DNA of 64,000 nt from Robertmurraya dakarensis (lineage in GTDB: Bacteria > Bacillota > Bacilli > Bacillales > Cytobacillaceae). The notes beneath the pieces are model-generated. The model was not told where the DNA came from. It worked only from the letters and a program-made list of their open reading frames with translations, and made no database searches. The translations under genes and the position numbers were made by a program. Every line of letters begins with the position of its first letter. Within the stretch, counting starts at the first letter, position 1. Of the stretch, positions 34,256-42,201 are shown one piece after another. The stretch spans positions 1,023,009-1,087,008 of the forward strand of contig NZ_LT707408.1 in the NCBI RefSeq assembly GCF_900156875.1, written 5' to 3'.

Positions 34256-35245
34256 GTGGGTTCGGCAGCAGAAACTTATGAAAATATAAAACAATGGAAA
34301 GAAGAAAATATCTCTCTGTGTTTGAATGAGTCTGATGCATTAAATAAATTTCACGATATGGTGATGAAGAGGGTCTTTGATATAGCGATTGCTCAATTAG
34401 GAAAAGGAAACCCTCCTTGTCCATATTCGTGGTTCGTGACAGGAAGTGGGGGAAGATTTGAGCAAAGTATAATTAGTGATCAAGATCATGGCATAATTTA
34501 TGAAGTATCTAGTGAAGAAAACAATCTTTATTTTAAGGAATTAGGTAATGAAATTGCATATGGATTAAATGAAGTTGGGTACCCGTACTGTCAAGGAAAT
34601 GTAATGTGTTCAAATCCTCGCTGGCGTAAATCTAGAGATAAATGGAAAGAACAACTTTTACAGTGGATGGAAGAAGGCAGTTGGGAGTCTATTCGGAATT
34701 TACAAATATTTTATGACGCGAGAACGTTAACTGGTGAGATTTATTATGTACATGATTTAAAGGGTTTTATTTATGAATACCAAAAGGAACATCCCCGCGT
34801 TTTAAAACGTCTGATGGATAATGTAAAGCATATCAAAAACGTAATAGGTCCACTTGGTCAATTGATGGTGGAGGGGCATGGCATTCATCAGGGGAAGCTG
34901 GACCTAAAGTATTCTGCTTTTCTGCCTTATGTAAATGCCATCCGGTTGTTATCTATAAAGGAAGGACTTAAAGCAACATCTACAATTCACCGGATTAATG
35001 GTTTAATTAATGCGAATAAAAAATATGGACCTATCTTAACAACCAGCAAAAATAATTTCATAGAACTTTTAAAATATCGATTTTCCTTTCATCAGGGTGA
35101 GACATATGAAGGAACGCATTTCTTGGATGTGGATAAACTCAGTAAAAGTGAACGAAAAGAGATTAAAAGAATCATAAAGGACGGTAAGAAACTGCATAAT
35201 TATGTCTGCAATCTCATTGAAAAGGGTGATAATCATGGCATTTGA
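34256..35245 (+). CDS. GlnD-like nucleotidyltransferase of the DUF294 family
   Basis: A 329-residue protein. The nucleotidyltransferase core (about 30-160) contains FVTGSGGRFEQSIISDQDHGIIYE, matching the GSxGR-E...(S/T)DQD metal and nucleotide motif of DUF294/GlnD-type enzymes; NVMCSNPRWRKSRDKWKEQL is also characteristic. The C-terminal part (about 170-320) is the all-helical DUF294_C region (VEGHGIHQGKLDLKYSAFLPYVNAIRLLSI). No CBS or cNMP-binding domain precedes it, unlike many relatives. The GTG start has AAGGGGG 7 nt upstream. Its gene overlaps the exonuclease by 11 nt. Target is unknown; it occupies the position where glnK commonly follows amtB. Confidence 0.8.
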   Translation: MGSAAETYENIKQWKEENISLCLNESDALNKFHDMVMKRVFDIAIAQLGKGNPPCPYSWFVTGSGGRFEQSIISDQDHGIIYEVSSEENNLYFKELGNEIAYGLNEVGYPYCQGNVMCSNPRWRKSRDKWKEQLLQWMEEGSWESIRNLQIFYDARTLTGEIYYVHDLKGFIYEYQKEHPRVLKRLMDNVKHIKNVIGPLGQLMVEGHGIHQGKLDLKYSAFLPYVNAIRLLSIKEGLKATSTIHRINGLINANKKYGPILTTSKNNFIELLKYRFSFHQGETYEGTHFLDVDKLSKSERKEIKRIIKDGKKLHNYVCNLIEKGDNHGI

Positions 35246-35969
35246 ACCTTTTATAAGATTATTGAGAGGAATTCAAGGAAAACCACGTCTAGATGGTCTT
35301 GGAGATATACAGAATTCACAGCAAATTGCTTTTTTAAGAAGAATGCAGAAAGAAATGGATCAGGAGGATAGTTTAAAGGTTCATTTAAAAAAATTGGATG
35401 TTGTTGTGTTTGATATTGAAACAACGGGCTTCTTTCCAAACAAAGGTGATGAAATTATTTCAATAGGTGCTGTAAAAATAACGGATGGTGAAATCAAGGA
35501 GGAAGATACTTTTTATTCACTTGTACATTGCGAAAAAGAGTTGCCGCCAGAAATTGAGAAGTTAACAGGGATTACGTCTTCACACTTGAAGGAAGCTCCC
35601 ATGCTATCAAATGTCTTTGTTAATTTCCTTAAATATGTTCAAGGATCTATCCTTGTAGCGCATCATGCGAACCACGAAAGAAGTTTTCTGCAAAGCGCAA
35701 GTTGGAAATTGTTTCGGACACCTTTCAAACACCGAATCGTAGATACCTCCTTTTTATTCCGTGTAGCCGAACCTGAATTAACAAAGGTTACACTAGAAGA
35801 TTTATGTGAACATATTGGAATTCCGGTAACAGGTCGTCATCATGCATTAGAAGACGCTAAGTTAACAGCGAAGTTGTGGGAACATTACGCCCGTGTCGTA
35901 ACAAGTGTTGGGTGTGAAACCTTGCATGATGTATACAGCCAGCTTGCTAGGAATAAAAGGCCTTTTTAG
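35235..35969 (+). CDS. DnaQ-like 3'-5' exonuclease
   Basis: A 244-residue protein with the DEDDh exonuclease motifs: VVFDIETTGFFPNKGDEIISIGAV (Exo I, D-x-E), HHANHERSFL (Exo II region) and GRHHALEDAKLTAKLW (Exo III, H-x4-D). About 45 residues precede the domain. ATG 35235 is chosen, 7 nt after AAGGGTGAT; upstream frame sequence lies inside the previous gene. The 11-nt overlap shows coexpression with the nucleotidyltransferase. Such DUF294 and exonuclease pairs also occur beside acetate transporter genes in proteobacteria, as I recall, but what they do is unknown. Confidence 0.85.
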   Translation: MAFEPFIRLLRGIQGKPRLDGLGDIQNSQQIAFLRRMQKEMDQEDSLKVHLKKLDVVVFDIETTGFFPNKGDEIISIGAVKITDGEIKEEDTFYSLVHCEKELPPEIEKLTGITSSHLKEAPMLSNVFVNFLKYVQGSILVAHHANHERSFLQSASWKLFRTPFKHRIVDTSFLFRVAEPELTKVTLEDLCEHIGIPVTGRHHALEDAKLTAKLWEHYARVVTSVGCETLHDVYSQLARNKRPF

Positions 35970-35979
35970 AGGCTTTTTT
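35955..35979 (+). terminator. Terminator after the exonuclease gene
   Basis: The stem AAAAGGCCT / AGAGGCTTTT (one bulge) overlaps the stop codon and runs into a T tract. Confidence 0.65.
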
Positions 35980-36124
35980 GGCGTGAAATTCAAAATTCAT
36001 TTCTTTGTCATAATGATTTTACACTATTGTGAACGAGTTCTACAATCTGCTTTTTTCATATCTTTTTATGATATTTTATAAGTGTAATCATTCATTATTT
36101 TATGAAGAAAGGAAAGTGATTAGC

Positions 36125-36628
36125 ATGTTTGTCAGATGGTTAAGAGAAAGTCAGATTTCTGGAGTGTTATTAACTATCATTCGATTGTATTTGGGTTATT
36201 CTTGGTTAACAGCAGGATTTCATAAAGTAGTAGATGGATTTGATGCATCTGGATTTCTTCAAGGTTCAATTGCAAAGGCTGGCGGCGATCATCCAGCTGT
36301 ACAAGCCTGGTGGGCGAGCTTTTTAGAAGGTGTCGCATTGCCCAATGCGGGTCTTTTCAGCTTCCTAGTCGCATGGGGTGAGGTCCTAGTGGGTCTTGGA
36401 TTAATTTTAGGATGTTTCACAACTGTTGCAGCGTTCTTTGGAATTGTCATGAATTTTGCATTTTTATTCTCAGGAACAGTTAGTACAAATGCACAAATGG
36501 TGTTACTAACTATCTTTATTTTAGTAGCAGGTTATAACGCTGGTAAGATTGGACTTGATCGATTTATCGTACCTTTCGTTCAAGAAAAATTTGGAAAAGG
36601 GGAACAACACACAGTTGCGAAACTATAA
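36125..36628 (+). CDS. DoxX-family membrane protein
   Basis: A 167-residue protein with four hydrophobic helices. IIRLYLGYSWLTAGFHKV, the second-helix region LVAWGEVLVGLGLILGCFT and FLFSGTVSTNAQMVLLTIFILVAGYNAGKIGLDRF are DoxX/DoxD-type features. The start is ATG 36125, after AAAGGAAAGTG; the longer frame from 36029 adds non-homologous residues. DoxX proteins are linked to redox and thiol stress or to quinol oxidase in archaea; here the role is not defined. Confidence 0.82.
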   Translation: MFVRWLRESQISGVLLTIIRLYLGYSWLTAGFHKVVDGFDASGFLQGSIAKAGGDHPAVQAWWASFLEGVALPNAGLFSFLVAWGEVLVGLGLILGCFTTVAAFFGIVMNFAFLFSGTVSTNAQMVLLTIFILVAGYNAGKIGLDRFIVPFVQEKFGKGEQHTVAKL

Positions 36629-36646
36629 TTTGACACAATTACACTG

Positions 36647-36682
36647 AAAAGACCGCCAATTCTATACAAAAGGCGGTCTTTT
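36647..36682. terminator. Bidirectional terminator, doxX-type / yqhV-type
   Basis: An 11-bp stem AAAAGACCGCC / GGCGGTCTTTT with a 14-nt loop lies between convergent genes. Confidence 0.88.
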
Positions 36683-36699
36683 ATTTTTTGATAAAGTGA

Positions 36700-36975
36700 T
36701 TAATTGCTCTTAACACCGTATAGAATTAATCCTACCCCGCAAAAAATCCACAACATCTTCGTGAATGAAACCTTTTCAGCGACTCCAAATAGACCAATCG
36801 TTGTTGTTGCAATGAGGATGATTGGTCCGATTAAAGCAAGAGAACTATTTATAACGAGAGCCTTTTCAACCTCATTTACTTTTAAAATTAACATCGCAGC
36901 AATAATTTCAATACTGCCCGAGAGAATTCTAAGTAATGCCATCCCGATAATCGCTTTTTCTAAAAAATGTAACAT
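36700..36975 (-). CDS. YqhV-like DUF2619 membrane protein
   Basis: A 91-residue protein with three hydrophobic helices. GMALLRILSGSIEIIAAMLILKVNEVEKALVINSSLALIGPIILI aligns with B. subtilis YqhV (RVLSSMIELTAA...NDVRKAVVVNSILAIVGPL). In B. subtilis yqhV lies beside spoIIIAA; here it is isolated. GGGGAGGTAGCT precedes the ATG. Function unknown; possibly sporulation-linked. Confidence 0.78.
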   Translation of the reverse strand: MLHFLEKAIIGMALLRILSGSIEIIAAMLILKVNEVEKALVINSSLALIGPIILIATTTIGLFGVAEKVSFTKMLWIFCGVGLILYGVKSN

Positions 36976-37079
36976 AGCTACCTCCCCATTGTTTATTGCT
37001 ACATTATTCTATGCAGCAATTGTTTGGAGAAGGACAAGTAATTAATCGAACTTGTCAGCAAAGTGGTAATACATATTAA

Positions 37080-37107
37080 ACGGATGAAGGACAATCCGCA
37101 TATATTG
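37080..37107 (+). promoter_or_regulatory. Candidate sigma-K promoter of tgl
   Basis: AC at 37080-37081 and CATATATTG at 37099-37107 are 17 nt apart, resembling the sigma-K AC-N16/17-CATANNNTA pattern with one mismatch, 33 bp before the tgl start. Late mother-cell expression would fit a coat cross-linking enzyme. Confidence 0.4.
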
Positions 37108-37139
37108 TAGGAATAATGACGATTGGAGTGATGACTTGA

Positions 37140-37862
37140 ATGATCATAATGATGGGTACTTTATTAGAAGACCCGCCCCATAGTCTCTCAGAAATTGAGG
37201 GTACTATCTTTAAAGAACTGCAAGCAAGCAAGTATCCCCGATATTATATTTCTATGAACCAGCTTAGATTTGAAATCCTGCTAAGGTCAAACATTATTGA
37301 AGCAGCTATTAAGCTTTCAAATAGCGCAGCGGAATTTAACATATTTAAAAATTCAAAATTCAACCCTCTTTACTGGATAAAGACGAGAAGGGGTTATGCT
37401 CTTAGACCGAATGTACTTCCTTCAGCAGCTATTGCAGATATTTTTAAAAATGGACATGAATATGCATTTGAATGTTCAACTGCGATTGTTCTCATCTATT
37501 ACTACGCAGTGCTGCAGTCCATTAATATACAAGCTTTTAATCAGTTGTTTAGAAACTTACTTGTTTGGGATTGGAGTTACGATGAAGATTTAAAGATTAT
37601 CACTAAAGCCGGTACAGATTATATTCCTGGTAACGTTTTATATTTTTATAATCCAGATTATAAATATCCTGTTTGGATTGGTGAGAATACAGTTTACATG
37701 GGGAAGGATCTTTACTTTGGGCATGGAATTGGCATAGGAACAAAAGAAGAAATGATTCAATCTTTAAATACATTGAGAAAGCCAAATGCGATAAGGTCAG
37801 CTTATTTATTAGAACAATATAGCACTTTAGATTTTCAATATTTATCAAAGTTTGCTTATTGA
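37140..37862 (+). CDS. tgl: Spore coat transglutaminase (protein-glutamine gamma-glutamyltransferase)
   Basis: It cross-links Gln and Lys side chains of spore coat proteins. The 240-residue protein matches B. subtilis Tgl (245 residues): FEILLRSNIIEAAIKLSNSAAEF, YAFECSTAIVLIYYYAVL with catalytic Cys112 preceded by Glu111, YDED...PGNVLYFYNPDY and YFGHGIGIG. The ATG is preceded by a GGAG/AGTGAT site. It stands upstream of two YjcZ-type genes, also likely spore genes. The Gln-rich coat proteins at the start of the window would be natural substrates, which is an inference. Confidence 0.92.
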   Translation: MIIMMGTLLEDPPHSLSEIEGTIFKELQASKYPRYYISMNQLRFEILLRSNIIEAAIKLSNSAAEFNIFKNSKFNPLYWIKTRRGYALRPNVLPSAAIADIFKNGHEYAFECSTAIVLIYYYAVLQSINIQAFNQLFRNLLVWDWSYDEDLKIITKAGTDYIPGNVLYFYNPDYKYPVWIGENTVYMGKDLYFGHGIGIGTKEEMIQSLNTLRKPNAIRSAYLLEQYSTLDFQYLSKFAY

Positions 37863-37968
37863 AATGAATTGGTTACCATTTCCACTGCTGAAAATGGTCA
37901 TCTGTCTATTCCACATCCTAAGGCAATTGAATAGGATATATTGAAATACGAAAAGGAGGTTTTTATAA

Positions 37969-38070
37969 ATGTCTGAACATGGATACGGCGGCGGATTTGC
38001 TCTATTAGTGGTGCTGTTTATTTTATTAATTATCATTGGTGCTTCTTGGGGATACGGCGGCTATTATTAA
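37969..38070 (+). CDS. YjcZ-family sporulation micro-protein, 33 residues
   Basis: AAAGGAGGT lies 8 nt before the ATG. The peptide starts [18 protein letters not shown], has one hydrophobic helix (about 10-26) and ends SWGYGGYY. This Gly/Tyr-rich, single-helix layout is the YjcZ family of tiny Bacillus spore membrane proteins. A paralog follows 27 nt downstream. Confidence 0.85.
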   Translation: MSEHGYGGGFALLVVLFILLIIIGASWGYGGYY

Positions 38071-38097
38071 GCCGAAATTAATAAAGGAGGAGATTTA

Positions 38098-38229
38098 ATG
38101 CCTTACGGATATGGATATCCTTATGGTGGTGGCTATGGCTACGGAGGCGGCTATGGTGGAGGGTTCGCTTTAATTGTTGTTCTCTTCATCTTACTAATCA
38201 TCGTAGGTGCTGCATGTTTTAAGTGGTAA
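38098..38229 (+). CDS. YjcZ-family sporulation micro-protein, 43 residues
   Basis: AAAGGAGGAG lies 6 nt before the ATG. A Gly/Tyr repeat ([20 protein letters not shown]) leads into a single helix ([16 protein letters not shown]) and ends ACFKW. It is a paralog of the gene just upstream: GGGFAL(L/I)VVLFILLII(I/V)GA is shared. A strong terminator follows. Confidence 0.87.
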   Translation: MPYGYGYPYGGGYGYGGGYGGGFALIVVLFILLIIVGAACFKW

Positions 38230-38239
38230 TAAAATAGCG

Positions 38240-38267
38240 AAAAAGCAGGGTTTTACCCTGCTTTTTT
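38240..38267 (+). terminator. Terminator after the YjcZ-type genes
   Basis: AAAAAGCAGGG / CCCTGCTTTTTT with a 5-nt loop; also usable on the minus strand for the tatD-type gene. Confidence 0.9.
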
Positions 38268-38279
38268 GAATTACATATT

Positions 38280-39056
38280 TTAATGGAAGTAGAAATCCAT
38301 TGAGTTTTGGAGGATCTTTTCCGTGACAACAGATAATGGAAGTTTTTTAAGGGAAGCAATCTTTTTTAGTGATTCTTTCATCATTTTAGGATGTGTCATC
38401 TGTCCTTTAAAAGGACCTTCAAATGGCCAAGGACCATCAGTTTCAACCATAATTTGTTCAAGAGGAAAGTGCTGTACTAGCTCTTGTATCTCCTTTTCAT
38501 AGGTAATGTCGGGTGTAACAGAGATATAGTATCCGTTACGTTCCAATCTTAGGATGGTTTTCATATCTCCTTTAAACCAATGAAAATGAGCCTTTTTTAT
38601 TGAATATTTCTCAAGTAGATCGCAAGCAGCTTCAGCATCTTCGTACACAGCGTGAAGGACAATTGGTTTTTCCCATTCTTTTGATAGTTGGATAAAACAA
38701 TCAAGCAGCTCCACGTACTGATTGTAAGGGAATGCTGCTTCTTTTTTGTCCTGCTTTAAATAATAGGGAAGACCTACTTCTCCAATAGCTGCCATTTGAT
38801 TTTTGTGTTCAGCCATCCAAGCAATCAGCGTCTGTAAATCCTCCTCAGAGGGAAGATGCTGCTCAGGATGAAAACCGAATGCTGCATGTACTTGAGGGTA
38901 ATTCTTAGAAAGTTCCAAGTTTCTATTACAAGAATTCAGGTCAGTGGATACGGTAATCAGTGCATGCAGAGCACTGTAATGATTGATTAGGCGGTTAATA
39001 TCATCATCTTTATATTGATCTAAATGGATATGTGCGTCCACAAGTTTAAGTTTCAT
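38280..39056 (-). CDS. TatD-family metal-dependent hydrolase in the thiamine-precursor operon
   Basis: A 258-residue amidohydrolase-fold protein: VDAHIHLDQY (H9-x-H11), AAFGFHPEQ, GEVGLPYY (metal-ligand Glu), VLHAVYEDAE, AHFHWFKGD and VETDGPWPFEG (metal-ligand Asp). The ATG at 39056 follows GAGGAAGG at about 10 nt; the longer frame overlaps the preceding ABC gene. It is the last gene of the TPP-riboswitch operon, 40 nt after the ATPase gene. TatD proteins are mostly DNases, but here a salvage hydrolase acting on an imported pyrimidine is possible. Confidence 0.82.
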   Translation of the reverse strand: MKLKLVDAHIHLDQYKDDDINRLINHYSALHALITVSTDLNSCNRNLELSKNYPQVHAAFGFHPEQHLPSEEDLQTLIAWMAEHKNQMAAIGEVGLPYYLKQDKKEAAFPYNQYVELLDCFIQLSKEWEKPIVLHAVYEDAEAACDLLEKYSIKKAHFHWFKGDMKTILRLERNGYYISVTPDITYEKEIQELVQHFPLEQIMVETDGPWPFEGPFKGQMTHPKMMKESLKKIASLKKLPLSVVTEKILQNSMDFYFH

Positions 39057-39096
39057 CAAGTATACCAGCCTTCCTCTTCGATATTGAGAAGTAACT

Positions 39097-39855
39097 TTAT
39101 GTCCTTGTGATATACTCATCAGCTGTCGATGTAAGCAAATTATAAACCTTTCTTTTCCATTTAAAAAATTCGTCTTCAAGGAGAAGCTTTTTTTCCCGCG
39201 GGCGGGAAAAAGGAACGGTCACTTCCGCTTTAACTTGAGCAGGTTTCGAAGATAAAATAATGATTCTATCTGACAAAAATAAGGCCTCCTCGATATTGTG
39301 GGTAACGAAAAGGATAGTTTTCTTGTATTCCTCCCATGTACCCAAAAGCCATTCTTGCATCTCCTGTCTCGTTAATTCGTCCAAAGCAGAGAATGGTTCG
39401 TCAAGACATAATACCGATTGTGGACTTAATAAAGCTCTAATAAATGCGGCTCGCTGTTTCATTCCTCCTGAAAGCTCATTAGGATAAGCATTCATATATT
39501 GTTGAAGCCCAGCCTTCATTAGCATGTCTTTTGCGGTTTCCTTATCAGCTTTTCTTTGCAGCTCTTGCCCAAGAGTTACATTATGAAGAATGTTTCTCCA
39601 TGGAAGAAGGGAGGGGGTTTGCGGCATATAGCTGATATAGCCCCTCTTACCAGAAATAACGTCTCCATTTAAGTTGATTTCACCCTCATCAGGTGCAAGT
39701 ATACCGCCAACTAAGTGGAATAACGTGCTTTTTCCGCTTCCGGAAGGACCTAAAATGGAGACAAACTCACCTTCTGCCACAGAAAGATTAAGATGTGCGA
39801 GGATCGTTTCGTTTCCAAAACTCTTTGACAAATTTGAGATATTTAGCAATGTCAT
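39097..39855 (-). CDS. thiZ: Thiamine-precursor ABC transporter, ATP-binding protein
   Basis: A 252-residue nitrate/taurine/HMP-type ATPase: Walker [13 protein letters not shown] (about 36-47), Q-loop YMPQTPSLLPWRN, signature LSGGMKQRAAFIRAL, Walker B VLCLDEPFSALDELT and the switch His in VTHNIEEALFL. Its start overlaps the permease stop (ATGA). It powers uptake of a thiamine precursor such as formyl-aminopyrimidine or HMP, inferred from the operon and its riboswitch. Confidence 0.9.
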   Translation of the reverse strand: MTLLNISNLSKSFGNETILAHLNLSVAEGEFVSILGPSGSGKSTLFHLVGGILAPDEGEINLNGDVISGKRGYISYMPQTPSLLPWRNILHNVTLGQELQRKADKETAKDMLMKAGLQQYMNAYPNELSGGMKQRAAFIRALLSPQSVLCLDEPFSALDELTRQEMQEWLLGTWEEYKKTILFVTHNIEEALFLSDRIIILSSKPAQVKAEVTVPFSRPREKKLLLEDEFFKWKRKVYNLLTSTADEYITRT

Positions 39856-40616
39856 TTTATTTCTCCTTTGAACTGTCCACGAACTAGGGTGCGTTCAGCT
39901 GCCTTAATGAGACCAAAAAACAATAGGCTTAAGATCATAATCCAAAAAATCGCTACGAAAACTCGATCAGTTCGAAATGATGAAGAAGCTAAAGTCATAT
40001 AGACACCTATTCCATGTTTTGCTCCAAGCCATTCTGAAATAACTGCTCCCATTACACTATATGTAGCCGAGATCTTTAAACCGGAGAATATTGATGGAGT
40101 GGCGTAGGGAAGTTCCAGTTTCCAAAATAGCTGACTTTTTGATGCACCTGCCATATTCATATAATGCTTTAACTCAGGTGCTGTTTGCTTGAATCCATCT
40201 AGGGAAGCGACGGTGATTGGAAAAAAACAAACCAGCGCAATTACGATGATCTTCGGCATGAGGCCAAAGCCAAACCAAATTACCAAGAGTGGAGCAAGAA
40301 CAATAATAGGGATGTTCTGGGATAATATTAATAATGGATAAATAGAATCTCTAAGACCTGGCAATAAATGAAGAATAATTGCTGTTATCAGTCCTGTCCC
40401 TGAACCAATCAAGAAACCTATCAATGAAAGCTTTAGAGTTGCCAGAAGATGTGGATAGAATTGTTCCCATCCATTCCATCCTTCTTGAAAAATTTGCGAA
40501 GGTGCTGGAAAGAGCCAATCCGGTACACCAGTCTGTTTAACGATTAATTCCCAAACAATTAATAAAAGGAGAAGAACCAAAACGGGTCTCCATCCTTTTA
40601 AAATCATATTATTCAC
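39852..40616 (-). CDS. thiX: Thiamine-precursor ABC transporter, permease
   Basis: A 254-residue membrane protein with about six helices and the binding-protein-dependent permease loop (PELKHYMNMAGASKSQLFWKLELPYATPSIFSGLKISATYSVMGAV, the EAA-like region). It is of the SsuC/ThiX type and overlaps both neighbours by 4 nt, so the operon is tightly coupled. Confidence 0.9.
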   Translation of the reverse strand: MNNMILKGWRPVLVLLLLLIVWELIVKQTGVPDWLFPAPSQIFQEGWNGWEQFYPHLLATLKLSLIGFLIGSGTGLITAIILHLLPGLRDSIYPLLILSQNIPIIVLAPLLVIWFGFGLMPKIIVIALVCFFPITVASLDGFKQTAPELKHYMNMAGASKSQLFWKLELPYATPSIFSGLKISATYSVMGAVISEWLGAKHGIGVYMTLASSSFRTDRVFVAIFWIMILSLLFFGLIKAAERTLVRGQFKGEIK

Positions 40617-40906
40617 TGTCGATACTTCTCCGTTAAATTTGTCATTGTAATTCCTTGAGGCTGGTAAAGAATCTTTACTTGGGAAATGACATTGCTGCTG
40701 CCGAGTTCAATCATTCTTTCATTCATTTTTACGATTATGTTCAATAGCTCATGTAATTCACCCTCCATGGTCGTTTCAAGTGGATGAACCTCATATTTAA
40801 CTCCAGATGCTTCAATAATTGAAATTGCTTCATCTACATAAGGAATGACGTCTTCACCGTCTTTGGTTTTAGGAATGATTTGAATACTAATGAGTGAATT
40901 TGCCAC
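40613..40906 (-). CDS. MTH1187/YkoF-type thiamine-binding protein (DUF77)
   Basis: A 97-residue ferredoxin-like protein: LISIQIIPKTKDGEDVIPYVDEAISIIEASGVKYEVHPLETTMEGE is the DUF77/MTH1187 signature. Relatives form oligomers that bind thiamine or its pyrimidine. It lies between the permease and the substrate-binding protein genes, so a cytosolic ligand carrier or sensor for the transporter is inferred. Confidence 0.85.
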   Translation of the reverse strand: MANSLISIQIIPKTKDGEDVIPYVDEAISIIEASGVKYEVHPLETTMEGELHELLNIIVKMNERMIELGSSNVISQVKILYQPQGITMTNLTEKYRQ

Positions 40907-40920
40907 TTTAATTCTCCTCT

Positions 40921-41931
40921 CTATTCTGGTAAAAATTCATTTGTGAATGCTTTTTCCGCGTCTAATTCTTTTTCTAAAAGCCCATTCTCAAACATCCAAT
41001 TCGCATAGTTTTCCCAAACTTCTTGTTTCTGCAATCCCCATTTATCAGCATCATCTTGGTATTTAGGTGCTAACCATTCCTGGCTTTTTTTCACGAGTTC
41101 AGCATCTAAATCAGGGGCAGCCTTTAACAATATATCAGCCGCTTCGTTTGGTTGTTGTATTGCGAACTGATACCCTTTAGCAACTGCTTTTAAAAAGCTT
41201 TTAATTGTCTCTGGATTTTCTTCAATCATATTTTCGTTTGTAGTTAGCACAGGCGTATAGTAGTCGAGATTATTAGAGTAATCCGTTAAGTAGACCATAT
41301 TAATATCCTCTCCTCTAATCTCTGCTTCAACACCCGTCCATCCGTAATAAATCCAAGCAAAATCGATGTCTTGTCGAACGGCTGTAAAAAAGTCCGTATC
41401 ACCGATATTCACAATAGAAACTTTTTCAACATCAGCGTTCTCCTGCTTCATAAGGGATTCAATAACCGATCTTTCAATAGGTGAGCCCCATCCTCCATAA
41501 GATTTTCCTTCAAAATCTTTTGGACTTTTAATGTTTTTTTCTGCAAGTGATGCGAAACCAGAGGTATTGTGCTGGATGATAGCTGCAATTGACACAAGTG
41601 GAACTCCTTGAACCCGCGCCAATGTTACGCCCTCTTGGTAGCTTACACCAAATTCTGCTTTTCCTGAAGCGACTAATTGATCTGCCCCGGCTTCACCAGG
41701 CATCATGATTTCAACTTCTAGTCCTTCCTCTTCGAAGTAACCATTTTCCTGTGCTGTATAAAGACCTGTATGATTCGTATTTGGTGTCCAATCAAGAACG
41801 ACTGTAACCTTGTCCAATGCTTCTTTTTCAGGATGGTTAGGTTCGTTTAGGTCAGCATTATCTTTAGCCGCATTTCCACACCCTCCAATAAAGAAAAGCG
41901 CTAATAAAGTGATCAGCCAAATCTTTTTCAT
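40921..41931 (-). CDS. thiY: Thiamine-precursor ABC transporter, substrate-binding lipoprotein (NMT1/THI5-like)
   Basis: A 336-residue exported lipoprotein. The signal peptide is KKIWLITLLALFFIGGCGN, with lipobox GGC giving Cys18 as the lipidated residue. The mature part has KVTVVLDWTPNTNHTGLYTAQENGYFEEEGL, typical of NMT1/THI5 HMP-type binding proteins, and QHNTSGFASL. ATG 41931 has AAGGAGTG upstream; the frame-opening start at 41976 lies in the riboswitch terminator. It is the first gene of the TPP-controlled operon. Confidence 0.9.
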   Translation of the reverse strand: MKKIWLITLLALFFIGGCGNAAKDNADLNEPNHPEKEALDKVTVVLDWTPNTNHTGLYTAQENGYFEEEGLEVEIMMPGEAGADQLVASGKAEFGVSYQEGVTLARVQGVPLVSIAAIIQHNTSGFASLAEKNIKSPKDFEGKSYGGWGSPIERSVIESLMKQENADVEKVSIVNIGDTDFFTAVRQDIDFAWIYYGWTGVEAEIRGEDINMVYLTDYSNNLDYYTPVLTTNENMIEENPETIKSFLKAVAKGYQFAIQQPNEAADILLKAAPDLDAELVKKSQEWLAPKYQDDADKWGLQKQEVWENYANWMFENGLLEKELDAEKAFTNEFLPE

Positions 41932-41974
41932 GCAAAACACTCCTTGTGTTAAATTTAAGAAGAATAAGGAAAAC

Positions 41975-42006
41975 AAAAAGCACCCTAGGCTTTTGAACCT
42001 GGGCGC
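41975..42006 (-). terminator. Riboswitch-controlled intrinsic terminator
   Basis: Read on the minus strand, GCGCCCAGG pairs with CCTAGGGTGC (with bulges) and is followed by TTTTTG, between the TPP aptamer and thiY. It is the expression platform that stops transcription when TPP is bound. Confidence 0.75.
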
Positions 42007-42044
42007 ATATTAGCAAAACAATAAATATTTATATTGTTTGAATA

Positions 42045-42131
42045 TGTTCCCTACGCTGGTCTTAGCCAGATCAGGTTCAAAGGGTCAGCTTCTTATGGAA
42101 GCAATCTCAACCGGCAACACCGGTTCCCCTA
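42045..42131 (-). promoter_or_regulatory. TPP riboswitch (THI element)
   Basis: On the minus strand the conserved parts appear in order: GGGGAACC, the TTGAGATTGC loop, then ACCCTTTGAACCTGATCTGG and CCAGCGTAGGGAA. These are the core TPP-binding nucleotides. It precedes the thiYXZ operon and turns it off in thiamine-replete cells. Confidence 0.95.
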
Positions 42132-42201
42132 CTATTCTTTCCTATTTCACTATCTTCTTCCAATATTATAACAGAATATTTTCATTGCCTCAGTGATTTT
42201 T

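Noticed and set aside
36027-36045. Rex-like site before the DoxX gene
   Set aside because: TTGTGAACGAGTTCTACAA has an extra base in one half and fails the Rex and Fnr spacing.
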